Shown: positions 1 through 6,847 of the stretch, in pieces
Position numbering within the stretch: position 1 is the stretch's first letter
How the letters are laid out: each line of letters begins with the position of its first letter
NCBI GenBank assembly: GCA_046048875.1
Contig: JBJOFG010000009.1
Span: 1 to 13,843, forward strand
DNA length: 13,843 nt
Origin: CAIZGX01 sp046048875
GTDB lineage: Bacteria > Bacteroidota > Bacteroidia > Flavobacteriales_D > Sanyastnellaceae
Direction of reading: 5' to 3'
The notes under the pieces: generated by a model
What the model saw: only the letters and a program-made list of their open reading frames with translations
Told to the model about the DNA's origin: nothing
Databases searched by the model: none
Program-made: the position numbers and the translations under genes

Positions 1-681
1 AGCGGGTATAGCGACATTGCCATTGGAACTGCGCGGGTGATGGGATTTCGACTTATGGAGAATTTCAAACTACCTTATCGTTCAACCGGCGTGGGAATGT
101 TTTGGTCGAAGTGGCACATCTCGCTTTCGACTTGGTTCCGAGATTACGTATACATTCCTTTGGGTGGAAATAGGAAGGGAGCGGCGCGCACTTCGTTGAA
201 CTTGTTCATTGTCTTCGCCATAAGCGGATTATGGCACGGAGCGAATTGGACCTTCGTGGTTTGGGGAATGGCGCATGGACTGTGGTTGGTTCTTGAAAAC
301 CGAATGAACGTTCGGTGGGAAGGAAAATGGAAGGCCTTCATTGGAACTGTTTTGACTTTTGCCGGCGTTTCTCTTCTTTGGATATTTTTTCGAGCGAGTT
401 CGTTTGATCAAGCAACGGCCATTATTAAGGGAATAATAACGTTCCAACCACAGCCAGGATTCCTTCCTTCAGTGTTTGTCCCACTGAATGGAGCGGTAAT
501 TATTGGTAAGATTCTTCTTCTGCTGGTATTTATTTTAATAGACCGAAGGGTGACAGAGATTGTGTTTGCCGAACGCGGAATAAGTGCCAATCGGAAAGTT
601 TGGTTGTTCGCAGCTTTGCTAGCGAGTTTGGCTTTATTCGGTCAATGGGGAAAAGTTGATTTTATATATTTTCAGTTTTAA
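1..681 (+). CDS. MBOAT family O-acyltransferase (AlgI-like), 5' truncated by window edge
   Basis: The reading frame is open from base 1, so the gene starts outside the window; a GTG at 37 is only an internal codon. The visible 226 residues begin GYSDIAIGTARVMGF and continue with WHISLSTWFRDYVYIPLGG and LWHGANWTF, the signature of membrane-bound O-acyltransferases of the AlgI/DltB type. The His of LWHGA (codon 235-237) corresponds to the family's catalytic histidine. Several hydrophobic segments follow, consistent with a multi-pass inner-membrane protein that passes acetyl groups across the membrane to a polysaccharide. The stop overlaps the next start as TAATG, so the two genes are translationally coupled; the partner is an SGNH-like protein, as in alginate-type acetylation systems. 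The acceptor polymer cannot be read from the sequence. Family assignment is firm, substrate is not. Confidence 0.93.
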   Translation, partial: SGYSDIAIGTARVMGFRLMENFKLPYRSTGVGMFWSKWHISLSTWFRDYVYIPLGGNRKGAARTSLNLFIVFAISGLWHGANWTFVVWGMAHGLWLVLENRMNVRWEGKWKAFIGTVLTFAGVSLLWIFFRASSFDQATAIIKGIITFQPQPGFLPSVFVPLNGAVIIGKILLLLVFILIDRRVTEIVFAERGISANRKVWLFAALLASLALFGQWGKVDFIYFQF

Positions 682-1613
682 TGAAATTGATTGTTCGAAA
701 TAGTTTGAAGGTCTTGCTTGCAGCGATGGTGATCTACGTTGGGGTGATTTTCATTTTTTCGAATGTTCAATTGGTAGATCGACGGATTTCCTCTTTTTTC
801 ATTCCGAATATGCAGCGCAACGGAGGACAAGAGATGAAGATGATGCGTGATTTAATAGCCAACCAAACGAAATACGACGCAATAGTATTAGGTTCATCGC
901 ACGCTTATAGAGGATACGATCCTCGAATATTTGAGCAATCGGGGATTAGTCTTTTCAATGCGGGAACCAGCTCTCAGAATGCCAAAGGATCGTGGGTATT
1001 GTACATGGAGTATTTGAGAGACAGATCTAATGTCTTCATTTTGGATATTTACGATCCGGTTTTCGAGTTAGAGGGAACTGAGAGCAACATGCGTTTGATT
1101 CAGAATGTTCCCACCGATAAGGCAGCAATGCAATTGGTAGCGCAAGAATTTAAGATGTACACTGTAAATGCCCTTGCAGTGCGCATGGCAAGCCTCAATC
1201 AGATTGACGAAGCTCCGAACAACGATTACATTAAGAACGGCTTTTGTGAGAAGAAAGGGATACTCTATGCAGTTGAGCCCTTGAACGATTCTGTTTTCGA
1301 TGCAAACGAAGAAATGTTTGTTGCATTTGAGAAGATGGTGAAGCAGATGCAAGCCGACGGCAAGCGCATTGTTCTGTGCAGTCATCCTTTACCCGCATCA
1401 CCTGGACTTCATAATTATCATGATAAATTTTTAGCGCGATTCAATCCGCTTATCCAACGTCTCGGTGTTCCTTATATTGATTTAACTTACTACACCGAAG
1501 GCTTCGGCATTAATGAATTTGCAGATCTCTCGCACTTGAATCAGCAAGGTGTAGAGTTGTACAATCACTTGCTACTCCAAAATAATTTATTCCACGAAGT
1601 GGTCATCCCATAG
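681..1613 (+). CDS. Membrane-anchored SGNH/DltD-like protein paired with the MBOAT
   Basis: A 310-residue protein with one N-terminal membrane segment (about residues 9-28) and an extracytoplasmic domain. GSSHA at 71-75 fits the block I serine of SGNH hydrolases, NAGTSSQN follows as a block II-like segment, and DLSH at 282-285 near the C-terminus fits the Asp-x-x-His block V. This layout resembles the DltD/AlgJ/AlgX type proteins that finish O-acetyl transfer started by an MBOAT protein. It starts inside the stop of the MBOAT gene (TAATG), supporting a two-protein system. Which of Ser72 or Ser73 is the nucleophile cannot be settled here. The last codons (HEVVIP and the TAG) are made from the hairpin array at 1592-1671, so the natural C-terminus may have been altered. 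Function is inferred from motifs and context. Confidence 0.8.
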   Translation: MKLIVRNSLKVLLAAMVIYVGVIFIFSNVQLVDRRISSFFIPNMQRNGGQEMKMMRDLIANQTKYDAIVLGSSHAYRGYDPRIFEQSGISLFNAGTSSQNAKGSWVLYMEYLRDRSNVFILDIYDPVFELEGTESNMRLIQNVPTDKAAMQLVAQEFKMYTVNALAVRMASLNQIDEAPNNDYIKNGFCEKKGILYAVEPLNDSVFDANEEMFVAFEKMVKQMQADGKRIVLCSHPLPASPGLHNYHDKFLARFNPLIQRLGVPYIDLTYYTEGFGINEFADLSHLNQQGVELYNHLLLQNNLFHEVVIP

Positions 1614-1671
1614 GGTCATCGCGGAGCGTCATCCACGCAGTGGTCATCCGCTTTGCGGTCATCACAACGTG
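1592..1671 (+). repeat. Tandem mini-hairpin array, TCAT linker, six units
   Basis: Six short perfect inverted repeats with 3-nt loops are separated by an invariant TCAT: CCAC-GAA-GTGG, CCC-ATA-GGG, CGC-GGA-GCG, CCAC-GCA-GTGG, CCGC-TTT-GCGG and CAC-AAC-GTG. The stems differ in sequence but each pairs fully, so complementarity rather than sequence is preserved. The period is 13 or 15 bp depending on a 3- or 4-bp stem. The array starts inside the coding end of the preceding gene and its second unit holds that gene's TAG stop. It is not a standard terminator since no T-tract follows it; the terminator-like hairpin lies just downstream. Function unknown. Confidence 0.9.
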
Positions 1672-1681
1672 TAACGGCAAT

Positions 1682-1708
1682 AAAAAACCCATTCGTTTGA
1701 ATGGGTTT
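1682..1708 (-). terminator. Intrinsic terminator downstream of tRNA-Phe
   Basis: AAACCCATTC, loop GTTT, GAATGGGTTT form a 10-bp perfect stem (1685-1708). Read on the minus strand it is followed by a T-run, as expected for termination after tRNA-Phe. On the plus strand the tail is TTTCTCTTCT, so it may also weakly stop transcription from the MBOAT/SGNH operon. Confidence 0.8.
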
Positions 1709-1716
1709 CTCTTCTG

Positions 1717-1789
1717 TGGTGCCACCGGGATTCGAACCTGGGACACAAGGATTTTCAGTCCTTTGCTCTACCAACTGAGCTATGGCACC
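1717..1789 (-). tRNA. tRNA-Phe (GAA)
   Basis: The minus strand folds as a 73-nt cloverleaf: acceptor GGTGCCA/TGGCACC with discriminator A, D-arm GCTC...GAGC, anticodon stem AAGGA/TCCTT with loop CTGAAAA giving anticodon GAA, and a TTCGAAT T-loop. CCA is not encoded (CAG follows). The T-stem CCAGG/CCCGG contains one A-C mismatch. It is transcribed divergently from tRNA-Ser. Confidence 0.95.
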
Positions 1790-1795
1790 GAAGCG

Positions 1796-1839
1796 GTTGC
1801 AAATATAATCATTTATTTCAATTCACCTATATTTGCAAC
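1796..1839. promoter_or_regulatory. Mirror-symmetric divergent promoters of tRNA-Phe and tRNA-Ser
   Basis: GTTGCAAATATA (1796-1807) and TATATTTGCAAC (1828-1839) are a perfect 12-bp inverted repeat 20 bp apart. Each arm contains TATATTTG, a full match to the Bacteroidota -7 consensus TAnnTTTG: at 1800-1807 on the minus strand facing tRNA-Phe and at 1828-1835 on the plus strand facing tRNA-Ser. Leaders before the mature tRNA ends would be short. I do not see convincing -33 TTG boxes at ideal spacing. Confidence 0.65.
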
Positions 1840-1851
1840 TCAAATTTTTGA

Positions 1852-1939
1852 GGAGAGATGTCAGAGTGGTCGATCGAGCACGCTTGGAAAGCGTGTGTAC
1901 TGAAAGGTACCGAGGGTTCGAATCCCTCTCTCTCCGCCA
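1852..1939 (+). tRNA. tRNA-Ser (GGA)
   Basis: An 88-nt class II tRNA with acceptor GGAGAGA/TCTCTCC, discriminator G and an encoded CCA. Anticodon stem CACGC/GCGTG encloses TTGGAAA, giving anticodon GGA for UCC/UCU serine codons. The long variable arm (GTACTGAAAGGTAC region) is typical of serine tRNAs, and the T-arm GAGGG-TTCGAAT-CCCTC pairs fully. Confidence 0.97.
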
Positions 1940-1948
1940 TCTATTAAG

Positions 1949-1972
1949 CCAACGATTTTTCGTTGGTTTTTT
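1949..1972 (+). terminator. Intrinsic terminator of tRNA-Ser
   Basis: CCAACG, loop ATTTTT, CGTTGG followed by TTTTTT, ten bases after the tRNA CCA end. Its T-tract overlaps the stop codon of the convergent symporter gene (1971-1973). On the minus strand no T-run follows, so it should act mainly on the plus strand. Confidence 0.85.
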
Positions 1973-3383
1973 ATTTCCCCAAAATAAAAGCTGGCCCGAA
2001 CAGAATGAGTCCTGAGATTATTGTTAGTCCAACAAACAGGAGCCAATTCTTTCCGCTCTTGAATTCATTCAGTATTCCAACTTCTTGAATCCATTTCTTG
2101 GCATGTAATTCTTCTTCTTTGTTCCGAGTAATGAACAAAGTGGTAAACCATACCAAAGTATTTAAAATTCCAGGAATTAAAATGTCTGTAAAGGTTTCAG
2201 AAATGCCGAGTATATTCATGAGAGTTGGATAAGCCCATGTTTGCTTCACAAATAGCCAAAGAATCCAAATTAAGGGTGCTCCAATCATTGCTGAGAGAAC
2301 TGTTTGCGCGTTCACCTTCGCCCAAAACCAACGCGCAATAAAGACAGGACCAACGCCTGCAGTGAACAGAAAAATAGTTCCGAAAAGTTCTGCAGTTGAC
2401 TTCCCCATTGCTAACCACAATGCTGAAATTCCTATTCCAAGAAACATCGTTATTATGCCGAAGGTTCTTTCGTTGTTGTCGTTCGAAATCATAGGCCTTA
2501 TGACGCCTGCATAAATTAAACTCCCTGTCCAATGATTCGTGCTGAACATGGCTTGAAACGCATTAATCACAACAAATACAATGAATAAATTACTTATCCA
2601 ACTCCATTGGTTTTCGGCTGGAAATAACAACGGAAATGAAAGTAAAATCCCTTGAATGAAATAGGCGATTAGTATGGCAATAATCATGTTTCGCCTTGAC
2701 TGACTTCCGTTTTTTAAAGTGAGTAATAACTGGCCACGCATATCTGGCAGGTCCACGATAATAGCGAACCACCACAGTAAAACAATCGATAAAAGAAAAG
2801 GCTTGAAATGAATGTTATTCATCCAAACAGAGAGGTGATTTGGAGATTGAATGAAATGATGTTCACCAATGAAAATTTGAAACAGTAAATAACCGATCGC
2901 GACAAGAACCGTGGAGTAACCGATAACCGAGTCAATGCGTATGCGATTTTTAAGCGAATTGAAAAAGATATTTATGGTCAGAATAACAAACGTGAAGACG
3001 GTGAATTCCCTTTGACTTTCAACTTCCGTAAACAAATATTCAGAAAGCGGTTGAATACTCACGGCCATGGCAAGAGGCAAAATCAACAATCCTAAATAAA
3101 GTCCACGAAAGCGCGCCAACGAAACGGCACCTCTTCCAATAAATCGATAAGGAATAAATTCACCTTCCGTTTTCAAAGGCATACGTCCCCATGCTGGAGC
3201 AAAAAACACGGCCCCGAAAACAACGGCAAGAACCGAATGAAAATAGAGTAAAAGAATTTCGCTGTTGTCGCTCGAATATAAAAAAAGACTGTTCACCACG
3301 AACAATCCCGAACTCGGGATTAGGGCACCAATGATTAGAAATGAACTGCTAGTCCTATCAGTAGAAAACATCCTCCGCCTCAT
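1971..3383 (-). CDS. Sodium:solute symporter (SSS) family-like transporter
   Basis: A 470-residue, strongly hydrophobic protein with about 12-13 membrane segments. Near residues 68-95 it has the TEGEFIPYRFIGRG segment, like the conserved EGEF/YRYSGK loop of SSS (solute:sodium symporter) proteins, and near the C-terminal third it has FTAGVGPVFIARWFWAKVNA, matching a typical AGxGPVxxxRWFWxRxNA stretch of Bacteroidota SSS members. These support a LeuT-fold Na+-coupled uptake system; the substrate cannot be told. It is transcribed in the same direction as acs, whose stop lies 37 bp upstream, so an acetate/carboxylate role is possible but unproven. The start ATG at 3383 is preceded by TAATTTG five bases upstream, close to a -7 promoter element; a second ATG four codons in (3371) is an alternative. 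Confidence 0.78.
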   Translation of the reverse strand: MRRRMFSTDRTSSSFLIIGALIPSSGLFVVNSLFLYSSDNSEILLLYFHSVLAVVFGAVFFAPAWGRMPLKTEGEFIPYRFIGRGAVSLARFRGLYLGLLILPLAMAVSIQPLSEYLFTEVESQREFTVFTFVILTINIFFNSLKNRIRIDSVIGYSTVLVAIGYLLFQIFIGEHHFIQSPNHLSVWMNNIHFKPFLLSIVLLWWFAIIVDLPDMRGQLLLTLKNGSQSRRNMIIAILIAYFIQGILLSFPLLFPAENQWSWISNLFIVFVVINAFQAMFSTNHWTGSLIYAGVIRPMISNDNNERTFGIITMFLGIGISALWLAMGKSTAELFGTIFLFTAGVGPVFIARWFWAKVNAQTVLSAMIGAPLIWILWLFVKQTWAYPTLMNILGISETFTDILIPGILNTLVWFTTLFITRNKEEELHAKKWIQEVGILNEFKSGKNWLLFVGLTIISGLILFGPAFILGK

Positions 3384-3420
3384 GTGGGCAAATTACAAAA
3401 ATTCCGAAAAAGTCAAGAAA

Positions 3421-5391
3421 TTATCTTGCTTTGTCAATAATTTCTTGAACCACACCTGGATCTAATAAGGTAGTTGTATCGCCTATTGCATAGAATTCTC
3501 CTTCCGCAATCTTGCGTAAAATGCGACGCATAATCTTTCCACTTCTCGTCTTCGGCAGTCCGCTTACAATCACAATTTTATCTGGCTTCGCAATAGCACC
3601 AATCTGTTCACTCACCGTCTTCATTATCGAATAAACCATCTCCTGATCATACCCTTTCGCAGAATCTCGCGAAGCGTCTTGTGCAACATCTTTCGAAGAA
3701 TCTTGCGTGGTGTTTTTCGAAGTACCTTCCTCTGAACATATAACGAACGCATAGATCCCTTGCCCCTTGATGTCATGCGGATAACCAACCACAGCGCTTT
3801 CAATAACACCGTGCGTGTGATTTATAGCATTCTCAACCTCTGCAGTTCCAATGCGGTGTCCGCTTACATTCAATACATCATCCACTCTTCCCGCCAAACG
3901 GTACATACCCTGTTCATCTCGGTAAGCACCGTCACCCGTGAAGTAATAATTTTTATAGGTGCTGAAGTAATTCAAAATGCATCGCTCATGATCGCCATAC
4001 GTTGTGCGAATCATAGAAGGCCACGGCTGCTTGAAGCACAGATTCCCCGTTAAATCGTTTTCAAGAATTTCATTTCCTTTATCGTCTAACAAAACAGGAA
4101 GAACCCCCGGCATAGGCAATGTGGCAAACACAGGTTTCGACGGTGTTACACCGGCTAAACTTGAAATCATTACACCTCCAGTTTCCGTTTGCCAGAAGGT
4201 ATCTACAATTGGACAATTTCCTTTTCCAATTTTTTCATTGTACCAATTCCAAGCCTCCTCGTTAATGGGTTCTCCAACGCTTCCCAATATGCGCAACGAA
4301 GACAAATCTTTTCCTGCTAAGAACTCATCGCCGGCCGACATTAAACTGCGAATAGCAGTAGGAGCGGTATAGAAAATACTCACCTTGTGTTTCGCTACAA
4401 TGTCCCAAAATCTTCCCGCATCTGGATAAGTAGGTATCCCTTCAAACATCAATGATGTTGCTCCATTCAAGAGGGCCCCGTAAATCAAATAGCTATGTCC
4501 CGTTATCCATCCAATATCTGCTGTACAAAAATGAATGTCGCCTTTTTGATATTGAAACACATTCAAAAAAGTATAAGCTGTCCACACCATGTATCCTGCG
4601 GTGCTGTGTACAACACCCTTCGGTTTACCAGTGGATCCGCTGGTGTACAAGATGAACAACGGATCTTCCGACTGAAGCGTTTCTCCGGGCTTCATGTAGT
4701 TATTGGCTGAAACAACTTTAGCTTTCAAATTATTCCAATCGACATCAATTTCTTTTTTTTCGGTTGGAAGGTTGAGGTAGTTGAAGACCAAAACATTTTT
4801 TATTTTTCTTGTTGAAGTCAATGCTTCATCTACAACAGATTTCAACGGAATGGTCTTGTTACCGCGAAGTCCACCGTCCATGGTTATCACGAAATCAGCT
4901 TCAGCATCGTCAACGCGATCTGCAATACTCTTCGCACTGAACCCGCCGAAAATCACGGAATGTACTGCGCCAATACGGGCGCAAGCCAACACGCTAAAAA
5001 CCAATTCAGGAACCATGCTCATGTATATACAAACACGATCTCCTTTTTGAACGCCCATGGTGCGAAGCATTTCTGCGGCGATACAAACTTCTTTATGAAG
5101 TCCGGTATATGTGAATAAACGAGCTTCAACCGAACGTTCATTCGGTTCCCAAATGAGCGCAGTCTCATTTCCTTTATCGGTAAGATGTCTGTCGATTAAA
5201 TTCTCGGTAATGTTCAATTCTCCACCATCGAACCAGCGTATACGTGCGTCTTCGAATGTTCCAGAAAGAACAGTCTCCCATTTCTTTTTCCATGAAAAAG
5301 ATTCAGCTATTTCACCCCAGAATTTATCTGGGTTAGCAATGCTCTCTGCGTATACCGATTTATATTCTTCGAACGATTCAATTCGTTTCAT
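3421..5391 (-). CDS. acs: Acetyl-CoA synthetase with an in-frame repeat insertion
   Basis: Converts acetate, ATP and CoA to acetyl-CoA, AMP and PPi. Highly conserved AMP-forming synthetase features are present: YTSGSTGKPKG P-loop-like motif (Lys256), DIGWITGHSY, DTFWQTETGG, YFTGDGAYRDEQG, GRVDDVLNVSGHR and the C-terminal SGKIMRR motif with Lys619, the residue reversibly acetylated in this family. The start is set at the ATG at 5391 (MKRIESFEEYK); a TTG nine bases upstream would add only three residues. At 656 residues it is longer than usual because residues 556-579 are a foreign-looking run of six tetrapeptides (pattern D-x-S/A-K/Q/R) encoded by a mini-hairpin repeat array. The insertion sits in a loop of the C-terminal domain between the GQGIYAFV strand and the segment before GAIAKPDKI, so the enzyme is probably still active. 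Confidence 0.97.
   Translation of the reverse strand: MKRIESFEEYKSVYAESIANPDKFWGEIAESFSWKKKWETVLSGTFEDARIRWFDGGELNITENLIDRHLTDKGNETALIWEPNERSVEARLFTYTGLHKEVCIAAEMLRTMGVQKGDRVCIYMSMVPELVFSVLACARIGAVHSVIFGGFSAKSIADRVDDAEADFVITMDGGLRGNKTIPLKSVVDEALTSTRKIKNVLVFNYLNLPTEKKEIDVDWNNLKAKVVSANNYMKPGETLQSEDPLFILYTSGSTGKPKGVVHSTAGYMVWTAYTFLNVFQYQKGDIHFCTADIGWITGHSYLIYGALLNGATSLMFEGIPTYPDAGRFWDIVAKHKVSIFYTAPTAIRSLMSAGDEFLAGKDLSSLRILGSVGEPINEEAWNWYNEKIGKGNCPIVDTFWQTETGGVMISSLAGVTPSKPVFATLPMPGVLPVLLDDKGNEILENDLTGNLCFKQPWPSMIRTTYGDHERCILNYFSTYKNYYFTGDGAYRDEQGMYRLAGRVDDVLNVSGHRIGTAEVENAINHTHGVIESAVVGYPHDIKGQGIYAFVICSEEGTSKNTTQDSSKDVAQDASRDSAKGYDQEMVYSIMKTVSEQIGAIAKPDKIVIVSGLPKTRSGKIMRRILRKIAEGEFYAIGDTTTLLDPGVVQEIIDKAR
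3653..3724 (-). repeat. Mini-hairpin array inside acs, 12-bp period, six units
   Basis: On the plus strand the units are TTC-GCA-GAA, CGC-GAA-GCG, TGT-GCA-ACA and TTC-GAA-GAA, each preceded or followed by TCT, then two decayed units (TGC-GTG-GTG and TTC-GAA-GTA) with one TTT linker. Four of six have perfect 3-bp stems and five of six have GNA-type loops. The exact 12-bp period keeps the acs frame and is translated on the minus strand as GTSK, NTTQ, DSSK, DVAQ, DASR, DSAK. Same design as the array at 13493-13715. Confidence 0.88.
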
Positions 5392-5435
5392 GCGTTTCAA
5401 TTAATAGGTTCCAATTTAGTAACAAAATTTCAGTT

Positions 5436-5443
5436 TATTTTTG
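5436..5443 (+). promoter_or_regulatory. -7 promoter element TATTTTTG before the T9SS gene
   Basis: A full match to the Bacteroidota TAnnTTTG consensus, ending four bases before the ATG at 5448. If used, transcription would start at or next to the start codon. No clear -33 TTG is seen. Confidence 0.4.
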
Positions 5444-5447
5444 GGAC

Positions 5448-6596
5448 ATGGATGATCCTAGAAAGTGTGCTTCACTTGTTATTTTTTTGTTGGTTAGTTT
5501 TCGATTATTCGCCCAACCGAACCTTCCTGCAGTAACCCTTTCTCCCGTTTATTCTGTCGAGCTTTCATCTCAAGTTCCCGAGACTTCCGGACTTATTTTC
5601 TTTCAAGATGGATTGTTGACACACAACGACAATTCAGATGAGCAGCTGTATGTCATAGACACATTGAATGGAGCCGTTCTTCAGACTTTTTCATTGAACG
5701 GAACATCCAATTTCGATTGGGAAGAAATCACACAAGACAGCTTTTATCTGTATGTCGGAGATTTTGGAAACAACGCCGGCAATAGAACAGATCTGCATAT
5801 TCTTCGAATTGAAAAATCATCACTTCTTGAAGGCACTCCTGCAATAGATACCATAGCATTCGCCTACGAAGATCAAACAGACTTCACTCCTTCCAATCAA
5901 AACACTGCCTTCGATTGCGAGGCGTTCATAGCTGGAACAGACAGCCTATTCTTATTCACAAAAAATTGGAATGACTTGTCTACCGTGTGTTACAGGGTGC
6001 CGAACGTTCCTGGAAATTATCTAGCGCAACGAAAGGATTCTTCTGCGGTAAACGGACTCATAACTGGAGCTACTTATCTACCCAATAAAAAAGTCATCAT
6101 CCTTTCCGGATATTCTTCCTTGTTGCAACCGTTCATGTATCTCTTATTCGATTTTGAAGGAACCGATTTCTTCTCTTCGTTTCAACAAAAAATAAATTTG
6201 TCTTTGAATTTCCATCAGATTGAAGGTGTAGCAACCACCAATGGAATAGACGTTTATCTCACCAATGAATACTTCAGTCAGAGTATCATAACCACGCAGC
6301 AGAAGTTGCACAAATTCAATTTGACTCCTGTTCTCGGAGACTACCTTTCAGGAAACAACGTGCTCTCTGAATCTTCAGACATTCGCATTTTCCCGAATCC
6401 CGCCAAAGACATCGTTCACATTCAAGCTCCAAAGAAATCGCTATGCCTGGAAGTCAGGAACAGCGCGGGAATATTGGTGAAGAAAGCACGAATTCGACAA
6501 GATACCGATCTCGACATTTCGGAATTGCCAAACGGCAGATACTTCATTTCCATAACGGATTATCCACGGGTTTTTTCGCTGATAATCAGCAAATAG
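5448..6596 (+). CDS. Secreted protein with type IX secretion C-terminal sorting domain
   Basis: A 382-residue protein. Residues 1-22 form a signal peptide (hydrophobic LVIFLLVSFRLFA, then AQ). The middle (about 30-295) is a beta-rich domain with repeated strand-turn elements such as SGLIFFQDGLLTHNDN, FDWEEI and YLYVGDFGNNAGNRTDL, which suggests a beta-propeller-like fold; I do not recognise an enzyme motif. The C-terminal ~75 residues, starting IRIFPNPAKDIVHI and ending NGRYFISI...FSLIISK, are a type A T9SS sorting domain, so the protein should be exported across the outer membrane and either released or attached to the surface. It is divergent from acs. The ATG is chosen because later in-frame starts would destroy the signal peptide. 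Ligand or activity unknown. Confidence 0.88.
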   Translation: MDDPRKCASLVIFLLVSFRLFAQPNLPAVTLSPVYSVELSSQVPETSGLIFFQDGLLTHNDNSDEQLYVIDTLNGAVLQTFSLNGTSNFDWEEITQDSFYLYVGDFGNNAGNRTDLHILRIEKSSLLEGTPAIDTIAFAYEDQTDFTPSNQNTAFDCEAFIAGTDSLFLFTKNWNDLSTVCYRVPNVPGNYLAQRKDSSAVNGLITGATYLPNKKVIILSGYSSLLQPFMYLLFDFEGTDFFSSFQQKINLSLNFHQIEGVATTNGIDVYLTNEYFSQSIITTQQKLHKFNLTPVLGDYLSGNNVLSESSDIRIFPNPAKDIVHIQAPKKSLCLEVRNSAGILVKKARIRQDTDLDISELPNGRYFISITDYPRVFSLIISK

Positions 6597-6691
6597 ATGT
6601 CCGTGAACCGGGTGCTGTTAGTAAGTCAATTCGACTTAACATGGGCTTCATCTTCACCTTTGTAACTTCCAACTACCAAAACAAACCCATT

Positions 6692-6847
6692 ATGGAAACA
6701 AACGAATACATGTTCTTAAAAGCACGCATTAAGGCCGTAAATCCTACTTGGTCTGAAGCAGATGTAGAAAATGAAGTGAAGCGCCTTGTGCACGGATCTG
6801 GTGAAATGGAAGACGCAGACGAAGGCTGTCTTTACTGCGGATCTTAA
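6692..6847 (+). CDS. Small acidic protein of 51 residues, function unknown
   Basis: METNEYMFLKARIKAVNP starts an amphipathic, charged helix-rich sequence that ends DEGCLYCGS, with a terminal CxxC. An in-frame ATG at 6641 would give 68 residues, but the added part looks non-coding, so 6692 is preferred. Support for it being real: coding-like composition, a stop that is followed within 30 bp by a strong plus-strand terminator, and no other plus-strand gene for that terminator to serve. A near-consensus -7 box (CACCTTTG, 6656-6663) lies upstream. The stop overlaps the stop of the convergent photolyase gene by 4 bp. I do not recognise the family; the CxxC could bind a metal or be redox-active. 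Confidence 0.62.
   Translation: METNEYMFLKARIKAVNPTWSEADVENEVKRLVHGSGEMEDADEGCLYCGS

Noticed and set aside
1717..1789. tRNA-Phe as a pseudogene because of the A-C mismatch in the T-stem
   Set aside because: All other stems, the anticodon loop and the conserved TTCGA are intact, so it is called functional.
1640..2015. Short plus-strand open frames across the tRNA region
   Set aside because: They cross tRNA-Phe, tRNA-Ser and terminators and have no protein-like composition.
6622..6638. Hairpin TAAGTC-AATTC-GACTTA between the T9SS gene and the small gene
   Set aside because: No T-tract follows, so it is not an intrinsic terminator; too short and AT-rich to claim as an operator.
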